Below, one piece after another: positions 47,865-59,870 of a stretch of 64,000 bases of DNA. The stretch lies in assembly GCA_038501625.1 (NCBI GenBank), contig JAZAYU010000359.1:62001-126000 (forward strand). Direction: 5' to 3'. A program made the position numbers and the translations under genes. Source of the stretch: Corbicula japonica. Its lineage: Eukaryota > Mollusca > Bivalvia > Venerida > Cyrenidae. The notes beneath the pieces were generated by a model. It worked only from the letters and a program-made list of their open reading frames with translations, did not search any database and had not been told where the DNA came from. Position 1 is the first letter of the stretch; each line of letters begins with the position of its first letter.

Positions 47865-49655
47865 TCAGAGCATACAAAATCAATGTATTTGACAATTTTT
47901 TTTTGTGTCTAAATATTTGAAATCAATTTAAACTGTAGACAAATAAATTTTTAAAAGCAATAAGATATAAAATTATTTTTGAAGATAAATTAATTTGCTG
48001 TTGAATTTAATATTTCAGGAAAACAGCTTCACATGAAATGCTGTGGGTAGACCAGGTTAACTGTCCTAGACAGTAGAGGTAACATACAGTTTACATATAC
48101 TTCCACTACTAATTCCTGCAATAGAAGATGCAGCTTTGGAAGTTTATGTCACTTGACAAGAACAAGAATTGTCTATACAATTATACTGTGTGATTGTGAT
48201 ATCAAATAATACAAAAACGTTTTAATGTAGACCTCATTGAAGAACAGTAAATGAACAACAACATCAGTATAATTTTGTTATGAATATGATTTGCTGTTTA
48301 ATGGAATCATAGAAAATAGGAATAAACTCCTTCAGCATTTGCTTTTCATGGACTAATTTGAATGTTTCATTCTATTCGGATAATAAATTCCTCTACTGTC
48401 ACTCATAGTATTATCGTAAGTCCTCAGACCCAAAAGTGTGTTTGTTGATTTCAAGCTTTAATATTCAAAGAATATGACAAGCTTCGCTACTTGCTCTGTC
48501 ATTGGTTTCACCATATTCCAACTAGGTATTTTAGGTGTTGTGGAATGATATTTTACAATCTACCTTGTTAACCAGATTTTTATGAGTCTACATTTCTTAT
48601 GCCATCGGTCAGCCTTGCATTTTGATCCCATTTTGGTGCTGTTTAACTAAGAGTTTACAGGAAAACTGGTGTATTCAACATCTCAAAGGATTCTTGCAAA
48701 CTTCACAAAATCCTTCAGCTCACTAAGATGTAGTGTTGCATCTTACAACCTTGATCTGTTTTGGTTAAAAAGTAAAACAACAAATGATGACTTGTTTCTT
48801 ATACACCACTTTTGATTCGTCGATTCCGAGAGAGGCAGTGCCTTAGTTCATATTAATTGATGATAAATACCAATTCTAATAATAATGCAGAGAACAGTAT
48901 CCTGTAATGAATAAATGTTCCATTTATGGTCACAAGTAAAACAGGTACCTAGAAGGTAGGTTTGAAACATTGGAGAGAAGTATTTTTTACAATGCATAAG
49001 CCTGTGTACATAATTTACCTATAAATAAGTTATTATTAGCCTTACAACGTTACAAAAACACTTCTTATACTGGTAGAAAATACATTTCTTTTAGTAATTA
49101 TTATTTGGAATGTTAACAGAAATAGCATAAGTAATGTCTATATTGTAGACCATACCTTCAATTACTTTGCATTTTGGGAAGTCCTACTTAATAAACTTGT
49201 AAACACATATGGATGTAAAATTATATGAACAGTCACTTGCAGAGTGCTGTTTTTGTGCATTTCTACTGTTCCTTAATGAATTATCTTCTAATACATTGTT
49301 GACCTTGTTATGGACTGTCTTCCTGTGGCAGTAATTGTTTACAACAGTGGAAGAATTGGAAGTTTGGACTCCCATAGAAAGTAAGTTTTCAAGGTAAGAA
49401 ATTGCTACATATTTCTCTATTTTGACTTTTACATGACATTTTACATTCGTGTGCTTTGTGAATGATATTTCAAGCTAAAAGAAGTTTTGAAGTCAGAAAG
49501 ACACATTTAATTAAAAAAGGGGATCTCACACATCCTACTCACATCAGATGTTCCATGACAAAATGATACCACCTTAAAATTTCTTCACCAAACTTTCAAA
49601 ATAATAGTGCTAAGGAAAAATGTTTGTGAAAGCCAAAGTCTGTTGGTCAAAGTCA
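47865..49655. other. gene-free AT-rich DNA
   Basis: No exon could be supported. A 36-bp phrase with CCGAGAGAGGCAGTGCCTTA at 48,821-48,861 also occurs at 43,546-43,589 (TCGATTACGAGAGAGGCAGT), another short shared repeat end. Confidence 0.5.
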
Positions 49656-49659
49656 CCGT

Positions 49660-49918
49660 TTACGACTACTACTAGTGTACGGACAATACTAGATTACGGC
49701 TACTACTTATGTACAGCTACCACTAGTGTGCCGCTGCAACTAGTGTACGGCTATTACAAGGGTATGGCTACAACTAGTGTACAGCTACTACTAGGGTATG
49801 GCTATTATTATAGTAAGGCTACTACTAGTGTAGAGCTTTTTCTACTACAATTGTACAGGTACTACAATGTACAACTAATACAAGTGTAAGGCTACTACTA
49901 AGGTCCGGCTACTACTAT
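49660..49918. repeat. 17-bp CTACTACTAGTGTACGG array, block 1
   Basis: About 15 degenerate units of 15-18 bp with TACGGCTACTACTAGTG. Separated by about 370 bp of unrelated AT-rich sequence from block 2. Confidence 0.9.
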
Positions 49919-50290
49919 ACCCAACAAAAAAGTTCTTTTGCGTAAATTGCAAAATATAGCAAATAACTGGTATAAAGGTGCAAAGCTAAAGGCGAAAACG
50001 TAATTAAAATAGATTTGCTGTAACAAGGTAGAGGTCTGAAAAATATGCAGTCAGTTTTGTCTGTTGTGTAGCAATTATAGGCATGCATTATGATGCTAGC
50101 AACTGGAAGTACATGTAATCAGTAGTTAATACCAAGCCATTTCCAGAATAACACTCAAACTTTAGTATTTATTAATTAAATTTATCACATTTAAATTTAT
50201 TGTCTTACTCACTGATCTAAAGGTATGTAATAACAGTTCCAATTGTTATGACTCGAGCAGTTAGTTTAAATAAACCTAAAGTACTTGTAT

Positions 50291-51185
50291 AGAGCTACTA
50301 CCAGGGTACGGCTACTTATAGTGTACAGCTTCTACCAGGGTACGGCTATTAGTTTACAGCCACTACCAGGGTACGTCTACTAATAGTGTACAGCTACTAC
50401 AAGGGTACGGCTACTAATAGTGTACATCTACTACCATGGTACGGCTACTAATAGTGTACATCTACTACCAGGGTACGGCTACTAGTGTACATCTACTACC
50501 AGGGTAAGGCTACGAATAGTGTACTTCTACTACCAGGGTACAGCTACTTATAGTGTACAGCTACTATCAGGGTATGGCTAATAATAGTGTACATTTACTA
50601 CCAGGGTACGGCTACTAATAGTGTACAGCTACTACCAGGGTACGGCTACAAATAGTGAACTTCTACTACCAGGGTACGGCTACTAATAGTGTAAAGCTAC
50701 TACCAGGGTTCGGCTAATAATAGTGTACATCTACTAATAGGGTACGGCCACTAATAGTGTACAGCTACAACCAGGGTACGGCTGCTAATAGTGTTCAGCT
50801 TCTACCAGGGTGTGGCTACTAATAGTGTACAGCTACTACTAGTGTACGGCTACTTCTATGTACAGCTTATACAAGTATACGGCTACTAATAAGGTAGGGC
50901 TACTAATAGTATACAGCTACTAACAGTGTTCGGCTACTACTAGTGTATGTCTACTACTTGGTCACGGCTTAAACAAGTGTACAACTAATACTTGTGTAAG
51001 GCTTTTATTAGGGTACTGCTACTTCTAGTTAATGGTTACTACTAGGACACGGATTCTTCTTGTGTACAACTAGTATTAGTTTACGGCTTTCTTTAGAGAA
51101 CGGCTACTAATAGTGTACCGCTACTTCTAGTGTACGGCTACATGTACTACTAGTGTAGTACTACTGCAAGCGTACTACTACTTCA
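50291..51185. repeat. 17/34-bp satellite-like array, block 2
   Basis: Two 17-bp monomers alternate regularly, giving a 34-bp higher-order unit: CTACTACCAGGGTACGG followed by CTACTAATAGTGTACAG. The alternation holds over about 500 bp and decays towards 51,000. Confidence 0.92.
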
Positions 51186-51450
51186 GGTAGATCAACTAGC
51201 TGGCCAACTGCGCGTGCTCTATCTTCTTTAGAAAGACGTCTATGTGGCCGCTGTGGTCTGACATTTGCAATGACAGTCAAATTAACAATGAAAAATGTCC
51301 ATGGTGACCGTGAGAAATAAATTAATTTGAGTTAGAAACAATTCAGTTGTGTTTTGTTCTGATCAGATTGAAGGTTGATTGCATTTATTGGATGTACTTA
51401 TACACCTTATTAAAATGATTCCACGACTCATAAATACAGAATTATTAACA

Positions 51451-52350
51451 GCTATACCAGAGGGCTACTAATAGTGTACAGCTACTACCAGGGTACGGCT
51501 ACTAATAGTGTACAGCTGCTACTAGTGTACGGCTACTACTATATACAGCTAATACAAGTATACGACTACTACTAAGGTACTGCTACAACTAGTATACAGC
51601 TACTAACTGTGTTCGGCTACTACTAGTGTATATCTACTACTTGGTCACGGCTTAAACAAGTATACAACTAATACTAGTGTACGGCTTCTATTAGGATACG
51701 GCTACTACTAGTGTGTGGTTACTACTAGGACACGGATTCTTCTAGTGTACAACTAATATTAGTTTATGGCTTTTTTAGAGAACGGCTACTACTAGAGTAC
51801 CGCTACTTCTAGTGTATGGCTACATGTACTATTAGTGTAGTGCTACAACTAGTGTACTGCTACTACTAGGGTACGGCTTCTACTAGGGTACGGCTACCAC
51901 TAGTGTACGGCTACTACTCGAGTACGGCTACCACTCGTGTACGGCTACTACTATTGTTCGTCTACTACTAGGGTACGGCTTTTACTAGGGTACGGCTACT
52001 ACTAAGCTACGACTACTACTAGGGTACGGCTTCTACTAGGGTACGGCTACCATTAGTGTACGACTAGTACAAGTATACGGCTACTTCTAATTACGGCTAC
52101 ATGTTCTACTATTGTACGGCTACTACTAGTGTACGGCTACTACTAGGGCACGGCTACCACTCGTGTACGGCTACTACTATTGTTAGGCTACTACTTGGTT
52201 AGGCTACCACTAGTGTAAGGCTACTACTATTGTTTGGCTACTACTAGAGTACGGCTATTACTAGGGTACGGCTTCTTCTAGGCAACGACTACTTCTAGTG
52301 TACGATACTACTAGTGATCAGCTACTACTAGTGTATGGCTACTTCCAGTA
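51451..52350. repeat. 17-bp satellite-like array, block 3
   Basis: The first part repeats the order of variants seen in block 2 (for example GGTCACGGCTTAAACAAG occurs at about 50,960 and 51,644), so block 3 includes a segmental duplication of block 2. The second part is more uniform TACGGCTACTACTAGGG. The array stops about 165 bp before the acceptor of the NACHT exon. Confidence 0.92.
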
Positions 52351-52515
52351 CGTTTTAAAACTTAGTGCATGTGACTTATCTTGAAATCAGAACATATATT
52401 AGCGTTAAGACAACATAGAAGCGTTATAATATACATGTATGTAAATATTATACAGATGCTAGCACTGTTATTTTATGTCAGAACGACCTTATGTTGGTAA
52501 TTTGTATGCTTACAG

Positions 52516-54947
52516 ACTTTAAAGAAGACATCATACGTTATTACAAAATGAAAGAGTCAATGATTCCTGCCTCACCTCTGGTAGAAGAACATGATGTTCC
52601 TTTAGCAAGGCTGTACGTGCAGCCCCCGATATCAGCATTTACCGAACTATTTGCTTTCGGGCAGGGAGAACAACCTAAGGCTTCTGAAAAGAAGCTGATC
52701 TCCTCTTATGCGGAATTGTTCATCAAAGACGATAAAGTTCCGTATAAAAATATATACGTCGAGGCTAAAGCGGGCTATGGTAAAACGTCGTTTACACAAA
52801 AGTTAGCTATGACGTGGTGTCGTGCTCAAAGTTCGGACGAGTCCATTGACATTGAAGTTGAACAAGAGGAAGTTAATACACTAAAACACTTTGATTTACT
52901 CTTCCTGTTACACTTAAGAGACTTCCGGACAGAAGACACGTGCCTCCTGGACAAGCTCATTCTCAAGTTTATTTGGGAGAATTTGCCTCGCAAAGAACAT
53001 TATTCAAGACAGTTTATAGAGAGAATGTTTCAAAATAAACCTTGTCTTGTCATTTTGGATGGACTTGATGAGTGGGTCCATCCCGAAACTTGTACGCAAA
53101 AACCCGGAATTCCTCACAACAACTTTGGCGAGAACTGCACGGTTCTTTGTACAACGAGGCCTTGGAAGTTAAGTGCAATTGGGCTTCCTCAAAACTTGAT
53201 TGACAGACACGTCGAGATATCGGAGCTGGATACAGAAACTTCAAACAATCTGAAGACAAATGCGTTTAAACTTCTTTGTGAAAACATCGGCGAGAAAGAG
53301 CGTGATTTGAAAGACTTTAACAGAAAAGTAGAGTCGGTAAAACTCGGAGATATCCGTTTAATTCCTTACATCTTGCTACAACTTATATGCATCTGGTTTG
53401 ATGGTCTTAGCATCGGCACGTCAAAATGTGAAACGTACAGTAAAACTATTGAATTAACACTGGAGCGCGGTTTAAAAAAGAAAAATGCACAAAACCTTCC
53501 AACTGCAAACCCGGAACATAATGTTTCAGTTCCAGAATGCATGAGAAATAACGAGTTGTGTAACCAGTATGTTAACTTACTTTTAAAGCTTGGAAAGTTA
53601 GCGTTTAATGCATTATTTCAGAAAATAAAAGAAACCAGCTTGGTGATTGACAGAAAAACTGTGTTAAAATTTCTTAAAGCGCGGGAACTGGAGTTTTGTC
53701 TGAAAATCGGACTATTGAGTCAAAGCAAGGACAGTAGTAAAGTCTCAGTTGGGTGGTATAAAGTTTACTTTCAACATAAATCTATACAGGAGTTTATGGC
53801 TGCCTTGTACATTACTTCTGAATGGAAAAACGGAACAATAACATCAACTACTCTTGATTTTTTTACATCTCTTTCAAGCATAATAGAAATGGAAAATCTG
53901 TTTATTTTCGTCTGCGGTATGAATCCAGAAGTATATACGTGTATTTCCGGTGAGCTTCAGAGGATTGTGGACCTCGGCGGTGTAATGCGTCGATATACAA
54001 ACACTATGAATGATGAAAACGCTAAAACAATAGGCTCCTACCATTCAATGCAGATGCAGTGTTTGGAAGAAAATATGAAAAATGAAAATGGAAGTTGTCC
54101 CATCTATCTTTATGTTGTGCTTAATGAGTTCCTAACAGTAGATTTAACTGCACTGAAAACGAGTATACACTTTAACAAATGTCACTTGAAATCACTACTA
54201 CTATCATATCCAGACAAGGATGCAGCAGCGTTCATGAACTCGCTGTATCCAGGTGTGTTTACGACCCTGGAGACATTGAGAGTAGAACGTTGTTACACGG
54301 AACCAGTATGGCTGGCTAATATCCTCACTGAATCAGCAAGTACATTGCAATGTCTAAGACTATCTCTAGGATTTAGTTCGCTGTCAGACATAATTTTAAC
54401 AGCAACCACAGGACTGACATGCTTACAATCATTGTATCTTGACCGCGCTCTTATGACTCACAGTAACCTTAAATGTATCTATGCTTATATAAATCACACC
54501 ACAACATTAGCACATCTTAAGCTGATGCACATAACCTGTTTGGACCACTGGACTCAGTACCGTGATTGTGACGTAAACTTAGATCTTAGTAGTCTGAACA
54601 AGTTAGAAAGTGTGGAGCTTAGATGCCTGCACATGTCGTCTGCTGCGTGGCAAAAACTGTTGCTCAGTGTTGGCGGTCTGCCACTTCCTGTCATTGTGGA
54701 GTTATCCTTCTGTGGGGGACCATCCATGCTGGAGTGGAAAACCATTGTGAACGTGCTCGAGTCAACGCCTACATTACTAGTATCGCGCTTACATGATTTT
54801 AGTATCAGCAAGTCTGGTTCTGCATCACTGACTCTGAAAAAAACAATCCCAGTAAACACCCGACGTCAAAACGACGTTGGATTTAGGTTGGATGTCGGCG
54901 ACCTTAATCCAACGTTAATCCGACGTCGAAAATGCGACATTGTTTAG
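52516..54947 (+). CDS. NLR gene, exon 4: NACHT NTPase and leucine-rich region
   Basis: Begins after TGTATGCTTACAG in phase 1 and encodes residues 145-954; the in-frame ATG at 52,491 is intronic under this model. The domain order is an Asp-Phe-Lys-Glu lead with SPLVEEHDVPLARLYV (about 155-180), a P-loop EAKAGYGKTSF (52,761-52,793), a Walker B with LVILDGLDEW (53,046-53,075), and CTTRP (53,148-53,162, sensor-1 region). HKSIQEFMAALY (from 53,775) is typical of the helical domain after NACHT. Leucine-rich segments span residues about 690-910. Intracellular NLRs bind ATP and oligomerise to activate CARD partners. The final 32 residues and the stop come from a TIR element. Confidence 0.92.
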
Positions 54948-55727
54948 ACTTCGGAAAATGACGTCGGATAGACGTCGGTTTTGGTCAGATATATTTGACT
55001 TCTTAACCAACTAGGAATAATTATTTTCGAATAACATTTTTCCCACATTTTTTAACATATACATATTTTTTTTTTTTTTTTAAAGTATGATATTTTTTTC
55101 TTAATTTGAATGGTTTGCTGTTCGTTAGAAGGATATTATCTAAACATGTGCATTCGAATAAAAATGTAAACAATCCGCGCCATTTAAAACAAAGAAACAA
55201 AGAACAAAGACAAAGTCGTCAAACAAACACAGAAGGGAAAAATAGTTTATATTTGTAAGAGAAGAAGGCTTAAGCAAGTAAGTTTTTTTCTTATTCTTAG
55301 TTCGTTGTTTAATTCTAGTTTTGCTTAAATCTTGTTGAAATGCATGCCCACTACAAGTATAAGACACGTGGAGTTGTTTTCATGAAATACGTATCGTCCC
55401 AAAAAAAGTCTCGCTACCGGGCTATTGTTATAATACGGAGCTCACAAAACACACTACGTTTACAAGAGAGGTTAGTGATGAATTAAATTAAAACACCTTG
55501 ATGGTATTTTTCAAAAAGTGTTATTACACTGATAGTAATAAAAGGAAAAGGGAAGGGGTTCGATTTTGGTCGGAATGTGGTTGGATTTAGGTCGAAACCC
55601 GACGTCAATCCGACGTCGGAAAATGACGACGTATAAAAACTTTCATTTCCAACCAAAATCCAACGTTGATCCGACGTCGAGGTCCGACGTCTATCTAACG
55701 TCTTTTCGACGTCAAATGTTTCCTGGG
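54848..55727. mobile_element. 880-bp GACGTC-rich TIR element in the NLR 3' end
   Basis: Ends CCCAGTAAACA and TGTTTCCTGGG are inverted, and AAT flanks both sides (54,845-54,847 and 55,728-55,730), a 3-bp target duplication. Both subterminal regions (54,860-54,985 and 55,560-55,715) are packed with GACGTCGG/CCGACGTC words, while the middle is AT-rich. No transposase. A 3-bp duplication fits Harbinger-like elements, but the ends are not diagnostic. It was inserted into the last codons of the NLR gene. Confidence 0.85.
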
Positions 55728-56149
55728 AATATGGCTATAAACATAATATCAAAGCAAACTTGATTTAAATTTAACCATAAACTATAAACTTTACTGCGAA
55801 TATAAAACCATACATTCGCACATACAAAATGACGCAGCACAGGATTGTTTGTCAAATTTTATTGATTTAAAGTTTCCAGAATTTCCAAAAAAGAGTGTAC
55901 ATGTTTATATTAAAACCGATTACTGATATAGTTATATTAAAGACAAATTAATAAAAGTCCCCCAAATTCAAATTAACGAATATTCAAAGTAATTATTATG
56001 TAACAAAAATGTTCAATTGTACAAGCATTAAAGAGTGAAAAAATCCATTTTTCTTATTATTGTTCATGAATACTCAGTATAGAAGTAGTGAAGATTATTA
56101 TATTGACTGAAAAGTACACTTATATTAAAAAAGTCATTATATGAATATA

Positions 56150-56385
56150 CTGTAAAACGCATTTATTTGCAGTCAAAATTTCGCGTGTTTTGTCAAATAT
56201 CAGCTAGTTTCTTTATTCGCGTATAATTTATAAATTCGCGACGTCGTCAATTCTATTTTAAGTTGCATATTTTCGAATAAATTGAAACTCATAATACATT
56301 TGCGGTATATTTGATTTCGCGAGGTAAGCGATTCGCGAATATTAGCGAAAATAAAAAACTAACGCGAATTAAACCTGGTTTACAG
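56150..56385. mobile_element. TA-flanked TIR element with TTCGCG-rich interior
   Basis: CTGTAAAACGCATTTATTTG at the left and CGCGAATTAAACCTGGTTTACAG (shortened here: GGTTTACAG end) at the right are inverted, with TA at 56,148-56,149 and 56,386-56,387. TTCGCG/CGCGAA words repeat inside. The TA duplication fits the Tc1/mariner group; no transposase. Confidence 0.75.
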
Positions 56386-56989
56386 TACTATGTTAATTAT
56401 AGATGTATAAATACTCAAACGCAAATTATTTGCGAAGACGTATGTTTCCATTCATACTAATACACTGTGTACAAATAAATTGCAAAGTTATTTAAACAAA
56501 CGCGAATAACAATTGAACAACCTATCGCTGTGAAGTCGTCTTGTAGAATGACCCTCTTTACACACAATAGACAACATATCATGCTAGCGTCACCCTTAAC
56601 GCGATAGACAATATTTACACGCTATTACTATCGAAACGCGTGAAATATTTAGTCTTTGCTATACTTCAATACAAAAACACAACACCATATGCAAGGCAAT
56701 GGACATCAAAAAGAATGGTCTGGTGATATATGAAAAATAAAACAAAATGCTAATTTGGTGTTAATAATTAACACTTACGCTAATCGAAACAATCAAACTC
56801 TTAATATTAATTGCTTGTTGTGCCATTTAATGTTAGTTTAATATCCGCCGTCAGATATAAAATTGTAATGATGTGTCCGCATATTAAAGCGGGCCATAAA
56901 TACTTCCCAAATGCTTAACTGATAATGTCATATGAATGGACCAAATCCTTAACCAAAGGAAAAATCCGCCAGTAAACTAAACCAAAAGT

Positions 56990-57840
56990 ATTAAAGGCCC
57001 AAATGATTGGATACTTCTAACCTTCTGACTAAATAATCGGCAACATAGCCGTCTTTACTGCTATCAGCTCTCCAAAGACCATTTCGTTTCAAACACCGAT
57101 CGTGTTAGCAGCGGCAGTAACATTCCCGGACCTTAAAGAATGCAATCCCAAGTTCAAATCCCCGGCCACATCTCTCAGTCTGTTAATCAAAGTTTCTCTT
57201 GGTCGCGTATAACTAAAACATTTGTCTTTATAAATTAAACAAACTGTTGGCTTTTGACCTTATACATGGACGAAATAAAAATTTTGGACTGCTGATACTT
57301 AGTTTTGATACTCTTAAATAACGATGTAGCATTACATATGGACATGCTGCCGTAACCCCTTTGGCAATAACAATTTCTGAACCGAACCGGTACTGGTCAT
57401 TCTTGCTTTTGTTGATTTTTAAAGAGAAATAATATTCATGGAATGATATATCATTACATCGGAGATTTCTTATCTCATCATACCTTAAAAATGCGGCGTA
57501 ACCTATTAAAATCATGCACAAATCTTTAATAAAAAAATGTCATCACTAATTGCATATTTCTTACAAAGTTCAATGAGCACTTTGGCAGAAACTGGCTCCT
57601 TTTTGTCAACTGGTTTAGAATACAGTCTCTTGGAAGTTTTTAATCAAGTTTTTACACAATTGTTGTCTGTAGGATCTGGTAGATTACGAAGTGAATGCGC
57701 CCCTATGATTCCTTAAACCGTAGAAGAAGCCACAGCATAAAAACACTTTTTGTCTATTAGCGCCGTTAAGTACATTGAAATCAACATTGCGAGGCTGGAA
57801 CACTATTGCCTCCCTTTGATTTAATATCATTTTCTCATTT
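56990..57840 (-). pseudogene. tyrosine recombinase relic of the YR retroelement
   Basis: The middle part (57,228-57,521) reads GYAAFLRYDEIRNLRC, with the first catalytic Arg in the FLRYDE motif, and NKSKNDQYR further on. Downstream, in another frame at 57,000-57,220, come the catalytic HSLRSG box (His-x-x-Arg), AAANTIGV, and SSKDGYVADY with the nucleophilic Tyr. Upstream, 57,530-57,620 resembles the N-terminal DNA-binding part. The family cuts and rejoins DNA through a 3'-phosphotyrosine to integrate the circular cDNA. Several frameshifts separate the pieces. Confidence 0.82.
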
Positions 57841-58083
57841 AATAAAATAAGAGTAATACTTCTTCGCTATACCGTCGCTTTTAGAATTTAAAAGATATTC
57901 TGCCTTCTTCCGTGAGGTTTCGGTAAACAATTTTCTGTGCCTCATCCTCTATGCATTGTGCCAAGTTTAAACCTGAAAAAAACATCGGGGATATAGCAAA
58001 ACGCTTATATCAAAAATCTTAAGGGAATCAAACTGAAACTAAATGGTCTGCCGTCAAAAACGCCGTTTCTGCCCAAACTCCGT

Positions 58084-59206
58084 TTAGTAAGAACTCCAGG
58101 CTGAAACTGAAAAACTTCTTTTAATGAAATTTGCTCTTTTCCCTGCAGGAAACAAAAATAGCCAATATGGCGCAGAATTCCAAGCAGGTACCACTAATGT
58201 ACAGCCGCACTTGAAGTCTTTACATTTAGTGTTATAATGACATGCAAAACGGTCAAATGTATGCTTTCCCCATTTTTCATCTAAAAGCTTGAAGACCCAA
58301 TCAACAACTGACCAATCATCGCTGCCCATACATCTGATGAGGAAATAGGCGTCTGCATTATGTTTTCTTAGCAACCAGCGAGCCTGTAAGCCAATTTTAG
58401 CGCAATTTCATTTAAATGAGGCTTGTTACTACCATTCTTCAACATACTACAAACATTTTTATTATCTGTGTTTAACAACACTTTCCCTGTTATTTTGGTA
58501 AAAAAGAGTTCACTATTCTATACACGGATTCTAACTCACGCCATGTGGAACTTAGGTTACTCTCGCATTCTTACCAAGAACCTACTGTATCGCTTTCTGC
58601 GACTCCTTGTATATAACCACCAAAATCCAAATTACTTGTGTCAACAAAGATGTTGGCATAGCTACAGTTTCCAGATCCACTGGCTTCACCAAAGACAGAT
58701 GCCACATCACAATGTGCAGACTCTAACAAACATTGGTTCAAATTTCTGAGATTGTCTTTCCAATAAATTAGCTCATCGAAAACGCCGCTTCTATTTTTTA
58801 CTGGCGCGTCCCATCTTGCTCTGCTATTAACACAATGGTATTAATTCCTAGTTCTGAGCTTTACTACAAAACCGAATACGCTCAACATAGATATCAACTG
58901 CCCCGTCAAACATGCTAATTTTTTGACTGGAAACAAAACTATGCCCTTGCATACAGAGTTGATGAAAAAGTTTAACAATGATTCAAGCCTGGCTATTTTT
59001 ACCGTTACGTTCAACAGTCCCTCGCATGCATCCCAAAAATAGCCCACCCAAATAGATTGCTGTGTAGGCTCCAACTGACACTTTTCTTCTGCTAACAGAA
59101 AACCGAAATTAATTAAATCTTGTCTAACACAATTACTTTCTTTTCTAGAAATTTCAAGGGTGTTAACGCCCCCTAAACCGTAATCTAAAAACAAGATAAT
59201 TTCCAT
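58084..59206 (-). pseudogene. RT C-terminal and RNase H-like region of the YR retroelement
   Basis: At 58,841-59,206 the frame holds LFLDYGLGGVNT, corresponding to the usual L-D-D-G-L-G-G box; the second catalytic Asp is replaced by Tyr. It is followed by the connection region with FLLAEEKCQLEPTQ and VGYFWD. At 58,084-58,374 lies a typical downstream segment: WGKHTFDRFACHYNTKCKDF. The intermediate 58,380-58,840 is frame-broken, and the + strand 108-codon frame there is its shadow. Confidence 0.75.
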
Positions 59207-59250
59207 TCCTTAGTCTCTCCATTTCTTGATAATTACCCTTAATATTTTTG

Positions 59251-59870
59251 TTAAAATGTTTCCGGCAGTAGAAATACCGAATAGCAAAACTCTGAAAACA
59301 AAATATCGTTTCTTGACCATGAAAAACCTAAATAAGTAGTGTGTTCAGGAAAAATCAGAACATGATTGTATGCCCTTTTAATATCAAAATTATAAAGGAA
59401 ATCACCTTTTGCAAAAATATGTCTCGCTAAATCATGATTTTCATAGCAAAATTTGCACTTGAACAAATTTTGATTTATATGTCGGCAATATAAAAGTCTC
59501 GGTTTACCATGCCTATTATATGCGAAAGTTATCGGGTGAACAACATACGGCGTCTCTGCAACTTCCATTATGCAGCCTTTAACAAGAAGTGTTTGAATAT
59601 CGCTCGAGACACAATGGATATTTTCCCTAGCAGAGCGATTATTTTCAAGCTCAACAGACTGTGGTAAGGTTCAAAAAGGCAACCTGTAACCTTCTGAAAT
59701 TACTGTTAAAATATAATCTACCATTTGCCAGTGCTCAATGCAACTAGGCAATCTACCAACTGGAGACTCTATTTTCTTTCGTTGTTTTTCTTTTATCATA
59801 CCACTGATGTTTGCGATATGACTGTCCGCTTGTCTCATCTTATCCAAGACATGAGCGTTGATCATAAACT
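59251..59870 (-). pseudogene. reverse transcriptase N-terminal half of the YR retroelement
   Basis: The frame at 59,251-59,568 contains VVHPITFAYN, GKPRLLYCRHINQNLFKCKF, then FDIKRAYNH (motif A with the first catalytic Asp) and TYLGFSW. This is the usual order in DIRS/Ngaro reverse transcriptases. Upstream at 59,671-59,865 is a separate frame with QADSHIANISGMIKEKQRKK, probably the linker ahead of RT. A frame break lies between the two. Confidence 0.82.

Larger units (their letters stand above)
20251..52515 (+). other. proposed 32-kb intron of the NLR gene
   Basis: Bounded by GTAAACC at 20,251 and by TATGCTTACAG ending at 52,515. Exon 3 ends after one base of a codon and exon 4 supplies the other two (G + AC = Asp), so the phases agree. 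The intron is filled with nested mobile elements and tandem arrays, listed separately. I saw no further exon inside it, but a short one could have been missed. The alternative is that the CARD exons and the NACHT exon belong to two different genes. Confidence 0.6.

Noticed and set aside
49620..49889. 89-codon + strand open frame with repeated Tyr-Gly-Tyr-Tyr peptides
   Set aside because: Translation of the 17-bp tandem array.
58423..58749. 108-codon + strand frame
   Set aside because: Antisense shadow of the RNase H-like region of the YR retroelement.
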